Shown in pieces: positions 8,328 through 16,217 of a DNA stretch of 64,000 nt. Positions within the stretch are counted from its first letter, which is position 1, and each line of letters begins with the position of its first letter. This DNA is from CBIHON01 sp966211965 (GTDB lineage Bacteria; Pseudomonadota; Gammaproteobacteria; Burkholderiales; Burkholderiaceae_D), in assembly GCA_966211965.1 (NCBI GenBank), contig CBIHON010000025.1:17373-81372 (forward strand). The letters run 5' to 3'. Made by a program: the position numbers and the translations under genes. The notes under the pieces are model-generated. The model was given only the letters and a program-made list of their open reading frames with translations, had not been told where the DNA came from and did no database searches.

Positions 8328-9606
8328 TAAAGTCGTCCGGAGGCTGCGTTCGGTATTGCGCGCGGCCGCCCGATCGCCAATCGGCGCCAGCATGTTATTC
8401 GTCCGGCGTGCAGGCTCGCTGTTCGCAATCGCCGGCTGTCTGTCCGGCCAGCCTGCCGTAGGACAGATACTCGATGCCGGGCCCGGGAAGTTCCCGGCAG
8501 GCCAAGCCGGCGATATCGGCGTCCCTGCGTCGATTTCCAAACCCATGAAGCTGGAATTCGATGTGCCGCCGACCATCATCGGACCGGCCCTTGATTCGAT
8601 CAAGCGCCAGCTCGATTCCGCCTCTTCCACGACTACGAGAGATGCCGCTTCCGCCGTGCCTAGGGAAGAGCCGCCGCCAGTCAAGGAATCCGGCGTGCTG
8701 CGCGTTCCTGCCGCAGTCGGGGAGCCCGCTGCCGCTGCCAAAGATGCGCCGCCAGCCCCGATTGCCGTACCGCCGCTGCGCTTGAGCGAACTCCAGCGCT
8801 TGAGCAAGGAAGAGATTCTTGCATCGGTCACCGATAAATTTGCCGCCTATGTGCTGAGAGGCAGCGAGCAGACCGTCGTGTTTGATTTTCCGACGGCGCA
8901 GGCGCAAGGGCGCATCTTCGGGCGCGTGATTCTTTTTATCGAGCGCGAGGGCACTTCCAAAACGCGCGTGATGACGGTCCCCGAGGTGCAAAAATGGCTG
9001 GCGAAGAATGCCAAGACGATCAGCACCCTCACCATCGGCAACAATATCCGCATCGCCGAGTTTGCGCGCTTTTTCAATACCGCGCGCTTCCAGGGCGAAC
9101 CCTTGACGTCCGATGAGCAAGGGCTGCGTGATTGGCTGCTGCAGATGCAATTGCTGCGGGAGGACGAGTTCGGTGTATCCGCGCTGGAGCCGGATGCGAT
9201 CGTGGTCAGCGTGCCGCAAGTCTCGACGGTGCCGGGCTGCGCCATGTGCAGCGTGTCGCCGGCAATGCGCATGGTCACGGTGGAGCACGAATTCTCCCAC
9301 GCGCGCTTCGCCACCGACATCCCTTACCAGCATTACGTGATGTGGTTCTGGTCGCATGGGATGAACCCGGCCGCGCGGGGCAAGTTCACCCAGTTTCTCC
9401 GCAAGCGGGGCTACGATACGAGCAACCGCGAATTGTCGGCCAATGAAATGCAGGCCTTCCTGATGCACACTCCCGACCCGGCGGTATTCAGCGCCGCAGA
9501 TCTCGGCATGACGGAGGCTGAGTTGGCTGATTTACGCCGCAGTTTTCAAGCCGGTTTATCGCAGCAGCCGCTCCCAAAGGCGGACGGACAGTACCGGCTC
9601 GACTAA
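8320..9606 (+). CDS. Exported protein of unknown function with an HExxH motif
   Basis: 428 residues, overlapping the OmpA-like gene by 8 bp, so the two are probably translationally coupled. A hydrophobic segment near residues 27-48 may be a signal or anchor. Residues about 50-150 are rich in P, A and E, suggesting a linker. H-E-F-S-H at residues 323-327 matches the HExxH zinc-peptidase motif, and two nearby cysteines form C-A-M-C (about residues 307-310). I see no confident third zinc ligand, so peptidase activity is an inference from one motif. I do not recognise the family. It ends at a strong terminator (9633-9681). Confidence 0.7.
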   Translation: MADKVVRRLRSVLRAAARSPIGASMLFVRRAGSLFAIAGCLSGQPAVGQILDAGPGKFPAGQAGDIGVPASISKPMKLEFDVPPTIIGPALDSIKRQLDSASSTTTRDAASAVPREEPPPVKESGVLRVPAAVGEPAAAAKDAPPAPIAVPPLRLSELQRLSKEEILASVTDKFAAYVLRGSEQTVVFDFPTAQAQGRIFGRVILFIEREGTSKTRVMTVPEVQKWLAKNAKTISTLTIGNNIRIAEFARFFNTARFQGEPLTSDEQGLRDWLLQMQLLREDEFGVSALEPDAIVVSVPQVSTVPGCAMCSVSPAMRMVTVEHEFSHARFATDIPYQHYVMWFWSHGMNPAARGKFTQFLRKRGYDTSNRELSANEMQAFLMHTPDPAVFSAADLGMTEAELADLRRSFQAGLSQQPLPKADGQYRLD

Positions 9607-9632
9607 CCGGATACCGCACTTTAGAAGTTGTC

Positions 9633-9681
9633 AAAAAACGTAGCGAGTAGCCCAATCTCAGGGCTGCTCGCTACGTTTTTT
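9633..9681 (+). terminator. Strong intrinsic terminator
   Basis: A 21-bp inverted repeat (9633-9653 and 9661-9681) with one G-U-type mismatch and a 7-nt loop, with A-run and T-run ends so it can work in both directions. It closes the OmpA/HExxH operon and insulates it from the repeat-protein gene 100 bp further on. Confidence 0.85.
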
Positions 9682-9789
9682 CAGGCGGTTTGCAGGCAGT
9701 TTTGCGCGCCTGACCTGCCGGATTGTTAGCCCATGAAGCCATGAAGAATAAGTCCACTTTCAACGATCGAAAAAATCTTGAAAATAAAT

Positions 9790-9818
9790 TGAACCGTTTT
9801 TTTGGGATGCGCAACCTA
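9790..9818 (+). promoter_or_regulatory. Putative ECF promoter of repeat-protein gene, copy 1
   Basis: TGAACC (9790-9795), 15 nt, GCAACCTA (9811-9818), as before the OmpA-like and ECF sigma genes. The transcript would start near 9825 and have a leader of about 80 nt. Confidence 0.6.
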
Positions 9819-9844
9819 GAGTCAATGCAAGCGCAACCTTGAGT
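9809..9844 (+). promoter_or_regulatory. Direct repeat overlapping the putative -10
   Basis: GCGCAACCTAGAGT (9809-9822) and GCGCAACCTTGAGT (9831-9844) are 22 bp apart, two helix turns. The first overlaps the proposed -10 block. It could bind a regulator, or the second copy could be a duplicated promoter element. The same pair is in the duplicate at about 15408-15443. Confidence 0.4.
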
Positions 9845-9904
9845 GCCTTCAGATCAACGGGTAAAAAAACAATCACTTAAACTTAACAATCACGAGGGAA
9901 TACC

Positions 9905-10537
9905 ATGAAACTGACATCCAAGCTCATCGCCATCGCCGTTGCAACCCTGTTCGCCGGCGCGGCCTTCGCCCAGGCTTCCCAATCCAAGGTCAGCGCCGAC
10001 GACCTGAAGCAAAACCAGGCCGGCCTGTTGAACAAGCAGGAAATGGATCTGGGCAATGCCTCCAGCGGCGGCAAATCGAACGTGACCGCCAAGGGCGTCA
10101 CGCAAAACCAGGCCGGCCTGTTGAATGATCAGAAGGTTTCGATCGGCAATGCCAGCGGCAAGGGCAGCGAATCGAAAGTCAACGCACAAAACATCAAGCA
10201 AAACCAAGCTGGCCTGCTCAACAAGCAAGACCTGCAGATCGGCAATGCGTCCAATGGCGGCAAGTCGAACGTGACAGCCAAGAACATTACGCAAAACCAG
10301 GCTGGTCTGTTGAACAAGCAAGAAGCAAAAATCGGCAATGCGAGCGGCAAGGGCAGCGAATCGAAGGTGGTGGCCAGCAACATCACGCAAAATCAAGCGG
10401 GTTTGTTGAACAATCAGCAAATGGAAATTGGCAATGCAGCCAATGGCGGCAAGTCTAACGTGACGATCAAGAATGCCACGCAAAACCAAGCTGGCCTGTT
10501 GAATGACCAAAAGATGAACGTCGGTAACGCACAATAA
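9905..10537 (+). CDS. Secreted curlin-like repeat protein, copy 1
   Basis: 210 residues with a clear signal peptide ending A-F-A before Q-A-S-Q-S. The mature part is almost entirely six repeats of 31-32 residues, each with Q-N-Q-A-G-L-L-N-x-Q, then x-I/L-G-N-A, a glycine/serine turn and a short V-x-A strand. Q-A-G-L-L-N fits the Q-x-G-x2-N core of curlin repeats, although curlin units are shorter (~22 residues). No cysteines and few aromatics. It is likely an extracellular amyloid or beta-solenoid subunit; this is inferred from the repeats and from the CsgG-like gene downstream. GAGGGAAT before the ATG gives a ribosome site. Paralogue at 10577; near-identical copy at 15504. Confidence 0.8.
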   Translation: MKLTSKLIAIAVATLFAGAAFAQASQSKVSADDLKQNQAGLLNKQEMDLGNASSGGKSNVTAKGVTQNQAGLLNDQKVSIGNASGKGSESKVNAQNIKQNQAGLLNKQDLQIGNASNGGKSNVTAKNITQNQAGLLNKQEAKIGNASGKGSESKVVASNITQNQAGLLNNQQMEIGNAANGGKSNVTIKNATQNQAGLLNDQKMNVGNAQ

Positions 10538-10576
10538 GAGAGGTAACGTCGATCCAATTAAAGCGAGGAAAAGCAA

Positions 10577-11656
10577 ATGAATACCACGAAAAAAGGTGTG
10601 ATGACATGGGGCGCTTGTTTGATTGCCTCGCTGTGGATCGCTTCGCCGGCACTGGCGCAGGTGCAAGCGCAAGATATCAACCAGGGCCAGGCCGGCCTGC
10701 TTAACAAGCAATCGATGGACTTGGGCAATAGCACAGGCGGCGGCAAAGCCAAAGTGAATGCCAAGAACGTCAATCAGGGTCAAGTCGGCCTGCTCAACAG
10801 CCAGGAAATGAGCATCGGCAATGCAGGCAAAGGTGGGCAGTCCAACGTCACGGTGAACAACGTGCAGCAGGGCCAAGCCGGTTTGCTCAACAGCCAAAAG
10901 ATGGCGATCGGCAATGCCGGCTCAGGCAAGTCGGACGTCAAGCCCGGTACGGTCATGCAAGGGCAGGCCGGCTTGCTCAACAGCCAGGACATGAACCTGG
11001 GCTCGGTTTCCGGTACCGGCTCGTCCCAGGTCCGGACCGGTGCGGTGTTGCAAGGCCAAGCTGGACTGCTCAATAGCCAAAGCATGAACGTGGGCGGCTC
11101 GAGCGGTAACGGCAAGAGCAATGTCACCGTTGGCGCCGTAGTACAAGGCCAAGCCGGGCTCTTGCAGCGACAAAATATGGAGGTGGGCAAGACTTCGGGC
11201 AATGGCAAGAGCAATGTGAAAGCCGGTGCGATCGTGCAAGGCCAGGCCGGCTTGCTGAATAACCAGGATATGCAGATCGGTAACGCTTCCGGCAACGGCA
11301 AGAGCAATGTCGCGGTAGGCGCCGCGGTGCAAGGCCAGGCTGGCTTGCTGAACAACCAGCAACTGTCGGTCGGCAATGCGTCCGGCAACGGCAAGTCGAA
11401 TGTGGCGGTAGGTGCGATCGTGCAAGGCCAAGCCGGTCTGCTGAACAACCAGCAGGCGAAAATCGGCAATGCCTCCAACGGTACATCCAATGTGGCGGTC
11501 GGTGCGATCGTGCAGGGCCAAGCCGGACTGCTGAACAGTCAGCAGGTAAATGTAGGCAATGCAAACTCCGGATCGACCGCGGTGGCGACCGGCGCGATCG
11601 TGCAGGGACAGGGTGGTTTGCTGAATGTACAGAAAGTAAATATCGGGAATAACTAA
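10577..11656 (+). CDS. Secreted curlin-like repeat protein, long paralogue
   Basis: 359 residues with a signal peptide (ends P-A-L-A before Q-V-Q-A-Q). It has eleven repeats of about 28-31 residues with Q-G-Q-A-G-L-L-N-x-Q, then a x-V/I-G-N-A/S strand and G-x-G-K-S-N-V. One repeat has lost the Asn (Q-A-G-L-L-Q) and the last has Q-G-G-L-L-N. It lies 39 bp after copy 1 and probably shares its transcript; CGAGGA precedes the ATG. Longer than copy 1 but clearly homologous, it may be a second fibre subunit. No anchor or sorting signal is visible. Function is inferred from repeat resemblance to curlin and from context. Confidence 0.8.
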   Translation: MNTTKKGVMTWGACLIASLWIASPALAQVQAQDINQGQAGLLNKQSMDLGNSTGGGKAKVNAKNVNQGQVGLLNSQEMSIGNAGKGGQSNVTVNNVQQGQAGLLNSQKMAIGNAGSGKSDVKPGTVMQGQAGLLNSQDMNLGSVSGTGSSQVRTGAVLQGQAGLLNSQSMNVGGSSGNGKSNVTVGAVVQGQAGLLQRQNMEVGKTSGNGKSNVKAGAIVQGQAGLLNNQDMQIGNASGNGKSNVAVGAAVQGQAGLLNNQQLSVGNASGNGKSNVAVGAIVQGQAGLLNNQQAKIGNASNGTSNVAVGAIVQGQAGLLNSQQVNVGNANSGSTAVATGAIVQGQGGLLNVQKVNIGNN

Positions 11657-11720
11657 ATTTGTTGAGGACGGCCTGGGCCCGGATGTCGTGCAATTTACGC
11701 CGGGCCGGCGCTGCAGATCA

Positions 11721-12134
11721 TCAACTACGCGCGCGACAATGCCGCTTGGGCACCAAGCCAAGAAAGGCCGCCAACTGCCTGCCATTCTTGAACGTGCCGA
11801 TCTGCTCTCCTACTGTTGCTTCCAGGGCGGTGACCGCAGTCGGCCCAATCCCCGGCACCTGCTCCAATCGGCGACACATGCTCGATTGCCTGGATATTTG
11901 CCGCACCTGGTTGTCGATCTCTTGCACCTGCCGATCCAGCTCCAGCAAATGCGACGGCAATCGTTGCGCCAGAGCGCGCATCACCACAGGCAATGCGTTA
12001 CCCTCATCGGCAATGAGGCACTTCACCGCACTCATCAGCCTGGACATGCCTTGCGGCATGTCCAGGCCACATTCCGCCAGAGTCCGCTTGCTCAGGGATA
12101 GACCCTGAGCGGCGCGGCGCGCCTTGCACTGCAT
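11721..12134 (-). pseudogene. IS110-family transposase remnant
   Basis: The minus-strand frame encodes the C-terminal transposase_20 part of an IS110-type transposase: M-P-Q-G-M, then L-E-Q-V-P-G-I-G-P-T-A-V-T-A-L and G-R-Q-L-A-A-F-L-G-L-V-P. The conserved tail after L-V-P-K is replaced by unrelated residues, and the N-terminal DEDD catalytic domain is missing. It is therefore a dead fragment left by an old insertion or deletion. It separates the long repeat-protein gene from the LiaF-like operon. Confidence 0.75.
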
Positions 12135-12303
12135 CCCTTCTCGGCCGAACGCGCATGCCGGAAAGACACTGAACAGGTTCTTGTACTCCAATCACCGACC
12201 CGCCGCCGCCATTCGCCGAAAAACCGGCGACAAGCTCCGCATGCCTGCGCTATCGTCGATGCGTGGAAAAAATCCGAGGCAATCATTTCAAGGAGTCTGC
12301 ACA

Positions 12304-13017
12304 ATGCATCGTAACAAAGACAACGGCCGCATCCTGGCCGGCGGGTTCATCATCGTCGTCGGCTTGCTGGCGCTGCTCGACAATCTCAACATCTTCGACA
12401 CCGGCCGCATTTTGCAATTCTGGCCAACCATCCTGATCGTGCTGGGCGGCCTGAAACTAGCACGGGCGCACCACGCTCCCGGCTACCTGTTCGGTACGGC
12501 ACTGATGGCAGCCGGCACGGTGTGGACGCTGCACAACGCCGGCATCATCCATATCCACATCCGCGACTGGTGGCCGGTATTGTTGATCCTGGCCGGCCTC
12601 ATGGTCCTCACCAAAGGGCAATCACGCAGATATCGTTCCGATTTCAACGGTGATCCCCGAACCGGCATGGAGAACAAATACGTGGAGAACAAACACTTTC
12701 TCGATACCACGGCCGTCATGAGCGGTCATCGTCTGAAAAGCGATTCCAAGGAATTCCGCGGCGGCGATATCACAGCCGTCATGGGCGGCGTCGAACTCGA
12801 CTTGCGCCAAGCCTCCATCGAAACGCAAGCTGTACTGAGCGTGTTTGCATTCTGGGGTGGTATCGAAATCACCGTTCCCGGTGACTGGGCCGTGGTGAGC
12901 GAGGCCGTTCCGCTTTTGGGCGGGGTCGAAGACCGCAGTATCCCGCCGGCGGACACCGTGAAGCGGCTTGTCATCAAAGGCTATGTCATCATGGGTGGTG
13001 TTGAAATCAAGAACTGA
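12304..13017 (+). CDS. LiaF-like membrane protein (DUF5668 / cell-wall stress response domain)
   Basis: 237 residues; the ATG at 12304 follows AAGGAG by 8 nt. The N-terminal part has about four hydrophobic segments (residues ~10-105) typical of LiaI/LiaF-type membrane domains. The C-terminal ~100 residues repeat G-G-V-E and M-G-G strands as in the LiaF C-terminal beta-helix domain. LiaF proteins inhibit a cognate sensor kinase and report envelope stress. The next two genes are a LytS-type kinase and a LytTR regulator, so the three likely form one signalling operon. Gap to the kinase gene is 9 bp. Confidence 0.85.
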   Translation: MHRNKDNGRILAGGFIIVVGLLALLDNLNIFDTGRILQFWPTILIVLGGLKLARAHHAPGYLFGTALMAAGTVWTLHNAGIIHIHIRDWWPVLLILAGLMVLTKGQSRRYRSDFNGDPRTGMENKYVENKHFLDTTAVMSGHRLKSDSKEFRGGDITAVMGGVELDLRQASIETQAVLSVFAFWGGIEITVPGDWAVVSEAVPLLGGVEDRSIPPADTVKRLVIKGYVIMGGVEIKN

Positions 13018-13026
13018 CCCGCCGGC

Positions 13027-14115
13027 ATGCACCCTATCTTGTCCGATTTTCGCAAGCTGCTGCCCTATCTCGCCGCCTGGCTGTTGACGGGAACGCTGAT
13101 GGCAGGCCTGCTCGCCGCGGCCGGCGTTGCACCGTGGCGCAACGCATTGCTGTTCGCGATCCCGGTATGCCTGGCTTACGCATTCTTTGCATTGTCGGCC
13201 TATTATGTCTGCCGCGCACAGCCTTTCGCGCGACGCAGTTTGCCGACGACAGTGGCGGTGTTCGGCGGCGCTTCGCTCACCGCTGGATTCGCGTGGCTGA
13301 TGTCATGCGCTACGTGGAATACGCTGCTGCGCACGCTTGATACGGAGTGGGCATCAATTGTCATGTCCCGGCATTTGGCCATCCTCCTGTTTACTCTCGG
13401 AGCCGGCTTCTATCTGCTGTCGATCCTGGCGCACGACGTGCTGATTGCCTTCGAAAATATTTGGGCAGCCGAACGCCGTGAAGCGGAATCCCGGCTGCTT
13501 GCGCGCGACGCCGAACTCCACGTGCTGCGCTCGCAGATCGATCCGCATTTTCTGTTCAACAGCCTTCATTCGATCAGTGCACTGACCGCCATCGACCCGG
13601 CCGCAGCACGCGCGATGACGATCGCCTTGGCACAGTTCTTCCGGCAGACGCTTGCGCTGTCGGAGCAGCGTGCGATTCCGCTCGCCGATGAAATCGCTCT
13701 GTGCGAAGATTTTCTGGCGATCGAGAAGATCCGCTTCGGCGACAAGCTGGCAGTGGATATCCGCATTGACGCGCAGGCGCAATCCGCCTTGGTCCCTCCG
13801 CTCTGCCTGCAACCCCTGGTAGAGAACGCGGTGAAACACGGCATTCGTAACCTGGACCAGGGCGGCACAATCACGATCCGGGGCATGGCGCGCAGCCAGG
13901 GCTTGACTCTCACGGTCGAGAATCCGGTCGCCGGTCCCGTCGATGCAGCGCAGACCCCGCCGGCCGGGAATGGCCTCGGCCTGAAGAACAGCCGCCTGCG
14001 TTTCGCGGCCTTGCACGACGGCCGGGCGCGCATCAATTGGCAACAAACCGACGACCGCCGCTTCGTGGTCGAAGTCATTGTTCCTTTCGAACCAGGTACC
14101 CGCACACATGATTAA
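13027..14115 (+). CDS. LytS/AlgZ-type sensor histidine kinase
   Basis: 362 residues. Four hydrophobic segments occupy residues ~12-140, then a His_kinase (PF06580) domain with R-S-Q-I-D-P-H-F-L-F-N-S-L; the phospho-accepting His is residue 174. The ATPase part has L-Q-P-L-V-E-N-A-V-K-H-G and G-N-G-L-G-L-K-N. No separate sensing domain exists, so the membrane part or the LiaF-like partner probably senses. It overlaps the regulator gene by 8 bp, showing translational coupling. Confidence 0.93.
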   Translation: MHPILSDFRKLLPYLAAWLLTGTLMAGLLAAAGVAPWRNALLFAIPVCLAYAFFALSAYYVCRAQPFARRSLPTTVAVFGGASLTAGFAWLMSCATWNTLLRTLDTEWASIVMSRHLAILLFTLGAGFYLLSILAHDVLIAFENIWAAERREAESRLLARDAELHVLRSQIDPHFLFNSLHSISALTAIDPAAARAMTIALAQFFRQTLALSEQRAIPLADEIALCEDFLAIEKIRFGDKLAVDIRIDAQAQSALVPPLCLQPLVENAVKHGIRNLDQGGTITIRGMARSQGLTLTVENPVAGPVDAAQTPPAGNGLGLKNSRLRFAALHDGRARINWQQTDDRRFVVEVIVPFEPGTRTHD

Positions 14116-14836
14116 CGCACTCATTGCCGACGACGAAGCACTCGCACGCCGCCTCATCCGCGAGTATTTGCGCAGCCATCCCGAGGTCCGGATCGTCGGC
14201 GAAGCGGCGAACGGACTGGAGACCTTGGAACAGATCGGCGCCTGCGAGCCGGATTTGGTTTTCCTCGACATCCAGATGCCGAAGCTCTCCGGCTTCGAAG
14301 TGCTGGAAGCAAGCGGCCGGCGCTCCGGCATCATCTTCACGACGGCGTATGACCAGTACGCGTTGAAGGCTTTTGATTTGCATGCGGTGGATTATTTGCT
14401 CAAACCGTTTTCGCAGGCGCGCTTCGATGAGGCCCTGGCACACGCTGGAAAATTACTCGGCCAAGGGGCAGATGCGCTCGACAAGCTGGTCGCACATACG
14501 GCGCAACGTCTCGAACGCATCCTGATCCGGGATCGCGGCCAAGTGCATATCGTGTCTGTCGCGAGCATCGATTATGTCGAGGCGGAGGACGATTACATCC
14601 GGATTCACGCGGATGGAAAATCGTTCATGAAAACGCAGCGCCTGTCGGACCTGGAAGCACAGCTCGATCCGGATCAGTTTGTGCGGGTGCATCGCTCCTT
14701 TCTGATCAACGCGTCGAAATTGAAGAGCATCGAGGGCAATGCGAAGAGCGGCTACGCGGCGCTGCTGCGGAACGGGATGCAGGTCCCGATCAGCCGGGCG
14801 GGGTATGAGAGGATGAGGGTGTTTCTTCGCCGCTAG
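14108..14836 (+). CDS. LytTR-family response regulator
   Basis: 242 residues from the ATG at 14108 (a longer start at 14078 would extend further into the kinase gene). Receiver domain residues 1-~120 with D-D-E near 8-10, phospho-acceptor Asp54 (L-D-I-Q-M-P) and K-P-F near 109. The LytTR DNA-binding domain covers ~140-240 (V-E-A-E-D-D-Y-I and R-V-H-R-S-F-L-I-N). It is the partner of the LytS-type kinase. The TAG stop codon lies within the end of a palindromic element (14833-14958), so the element's insertion has set the C-terminus. Confidence 0.93.
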   Translation: MINALIADDEALARRLIREYLRSHPEVRIVGEAANGLETLEQIGACEPDLVFLDIQMPKLSGFEVLEASGRRSGIIFTTAYDQYALKAFDLHAVDYLLKPFSQARFDEALAHAGKLLGQGADALDKLVAHTAQRLERILIRDRGQVHIVSVASIDYVEAEDDYIRIHADGKSFMKTQRLSDLEAQLDPDQFVRVHRSFLINASKLKSIEGNAKSGYAALLRNGMQVPISRAGYERMRVFLRR

Positions 14837-14958
14837 AGCAGTTTCATCCTGACCGTACACGGCCAATCTTGCGCCTGCGATGCTCACCGTACCATTCGTA
14901 CGGTTGCGCTTCTCGGCACAACCTTGGGTCCTGTACAGTCAGGCTGAAACTGCTCTAG
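14833..14958. repeat. ~126-bp palindromic element with CTAG ends (MITE-like), copy 1
   Basis: Ends read CTAGAGCAGTTTCA and TGAAACTGCTCTAG, forming long terminal inverted repeats. Near-identical copies are at 19455-19580 and 48010-48135, and a diverged one at 19577-19699. TA/CTAG flanking is what IS630/mariner-type elements leave, so a non-autonomous element of that kind is plausible. It provides the stop codon of the LytTR gene. Confidence 0.85.
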
Positions 14959-15071
14959 TGTCCTGTTCCCGCGCAGATATGAGAATATCAGGTCACCTTG
15001 GAGCGCGGCCTCTTTACCGCCCTCTCAAAGAATCGGTTTCCATATCACGTGAGGCCTGCGGCCGCTTCGCT

Positions 15072-15413
15072 TCAGCAATATCCCACGCCACAAACTGCCC
15101 GTACCGGGAGCGTCAGACCTGCTGCGCGTTCCCCCTTGCTGCGCAAATGATGTTCTCTCAAGCCTCGGGTGGTAACAAAGACGATGCCCATCTCCCCGTC
15201 ATGTTTGCGCAAATGGCGGCAGATCGATAAACCGTCTTCGACGGGCAAGCCTACATAAAGCACGGCAATGGTGCTCGGCGCAAGCGCCAGATGGGGATAG
15301 AACTGCGCGGTGTTCTCGAAGGGCTCGCCCAGGAATTCTTCCACTGCAGTGGCATTCGGCACGACCCTGCCGATACCGAAAAATAAATTGAACCGTTTTT
15401 TTGGGATGCGCAA
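15072..15413 (-). pseudogene. Degenerate response-regulator receiver fragment
   Basis: The 113-residue minus frame contains I-A-V-L-Y-V-G-L-P followed by D-G-L-S-I-C-R-H-L-R and G-I-V-F-V-T-T-R-G, which match the beta3-to-beta4 part of an OmpR-type receiver domain. The phospho-acceptor Asp is replaced (Y-V-G-L-P where L-D-x-x-L-P is expected) and no output domain follows. Its upstream end is cut by the start of the duplicated segment at 15380. Likely a remnant of a gene disrupted by the duplication. Confidence 0.5.
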
Positions 15414-15417
15414 CCTA
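15389..15417 (+). promoter_or_regulatory. Putative ECF promoter of repeat-protein gene, copy 2
   Basis: TGAACC (15389-15394) and GCAACCTA (15410-15417) with 15-nt spacing, copied with the gene. It would drive the operon running through the CsgG-like gene. Confidence 0.6.
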
Positions 15418-15503
15418 GAGTCAATGCAAGCGCAACCTTGAGTGCCTTCAGATCAACGGGTAAAAAAACAATCACTTAAACTTAACAATCACGAGGGAAT
15501 ACC

Positions 15504-16136
15504 ATGAAACTGACATCCAAGCTCATCGCCATCGCCGTTGCAACCCTGTTCGCCGGCGCGGCCTTCGCCCAGGCTTCCCAATCCAAGGTCAGCGCCGACG
15601 ACCTGAAGCAAAACCAGGCCGGCCTGTTGAACAAGCAGGAAATGGATCTGGGCAATGCCTCCAGCGGCGGCAAATCGAACGTGACCGCCAAGGGCGTCAC
15701 GCAAAACCAGGCCGGCCTGTTGAATGATCAGAAGGTTTCGATCGGCAATGCCAGCGGCAAGGGCAGCGAATCGAAAGTCAACGCACAAAACATCAAGCAA
15801 AACCAAGCTGGCCTGCTCAACAAGCAAGACCTGCAGATCGGCAATGCGTCCAATGGCGGCAAGTCGAACGTGACAGCCAAGAACATTACGCAAAACCAGG
15901 CTGGTCTGTTGAACAAGCAAGAAGCAAAAATCGGCAATGCGAGCGGCAAGGGCAGCGAATCGAAGGTGGTGGCCAGCAACATCACGCAAAATCAAGCGGG
16001 TTTGTTGAACAATCAGCAAATGGAAATTGGCAATGCAGCCAATGGCGGCAAGTCCAACGTGACGATCAAGAATGCCACGCAAAACCAGGCGGGGCTGTTG
16101 AATGACCAAAAGATGAAGGTCGGTAACGCCCAATAA
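15504..16136 (+). CDS. Secreted curlin-like repeat protein, copy 2
   Basis: 210 residues, identical to the protein at 9905 except near the C-terminus (K-M-K-V for K-M-N-V). Same signal peptide and six Q-N-Q-A-G-L-L-N repeats. This copy heads the operon with the small exported protein at 16218, the CsgG-like lipoprotein at 16609 and two further exported proteins, whereas copy 1 is followed by the long paralogue. Keeping both copies near-identical suggests either very recent duplication or selection for dosage. Confidence 0.82.
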   Translation: MKLTSKLIAIAVATLFAGAAFAQASQSKVSADDLKQNQAGLLNKQEMDLGNASSGGKSNVTAKGVTQNQAGLLNDQKVSIGNASGKGSESKVNAQNIKQNQAGLLNKQDLQIGNASNGGKSNVTAKNITQNQAGLLNKQEAKIGNASGKGSESKVVASNITQNQAGLLNNQQMEIGNAANGGKSNVTIKNATQNQAGLLNDQKMKVGNAQ

Positions 16137-16217
16137 GCAGCTTCAAATCGACGGCACGAGGCTGTGCATGCCCGTGCCGTTTCCCATGTTTCCTGGTACG
16201 ACGAGAAGAGGGTTGCA

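Larger units (their letters stand above)
9781..10537. repeat. Direct duplication, left copy (promoter plus repeat-protein gene)
   Basis: This 757-bp segment recurs at 15380-16136 (offset 5599 bp). Reading both copies base by base, the first ~670 bp are identical and all six differences fall in the last ~85 bp. The unit starts a few bases before the putative promoter and ends at the stop codon, so a complete expression cassette was copied. The recent origin (or gene conversion) is inferred from the identity. Confidence 0.95.
15380..16136. repeat. Direct duplication, right copy
   Basis: Matches 9781-10537 as described there. The junction at 15380 falls inside the receiver-domain remnant, so this is probably the inserted (daughter) copy. 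The intervening 4.8 kb could be lost by recombination between the copies. Confidence 0.95.

Noticed and set aside
9905..11656. Repeat proteins as ice-nucleation, RTX or pentapeptide proteins
   Set aside because: The repeat period (28-32) and the Q-x-G-x2-N core do not fit the 16-residue ice-nucleation, 9-residue RTX or 5-residue patterns.
9905..11656. DNA repeats as a CRISPR array
   Set aside because: The repeats are in coding sequence in frame with a signal peptide, with no constant repeat/unique spacer pattern.
10922..11785. Minus-strand frames under the repeat genes
   Set aside because: They mirror the DNA repeat and have no signal, motif or ribosome site.
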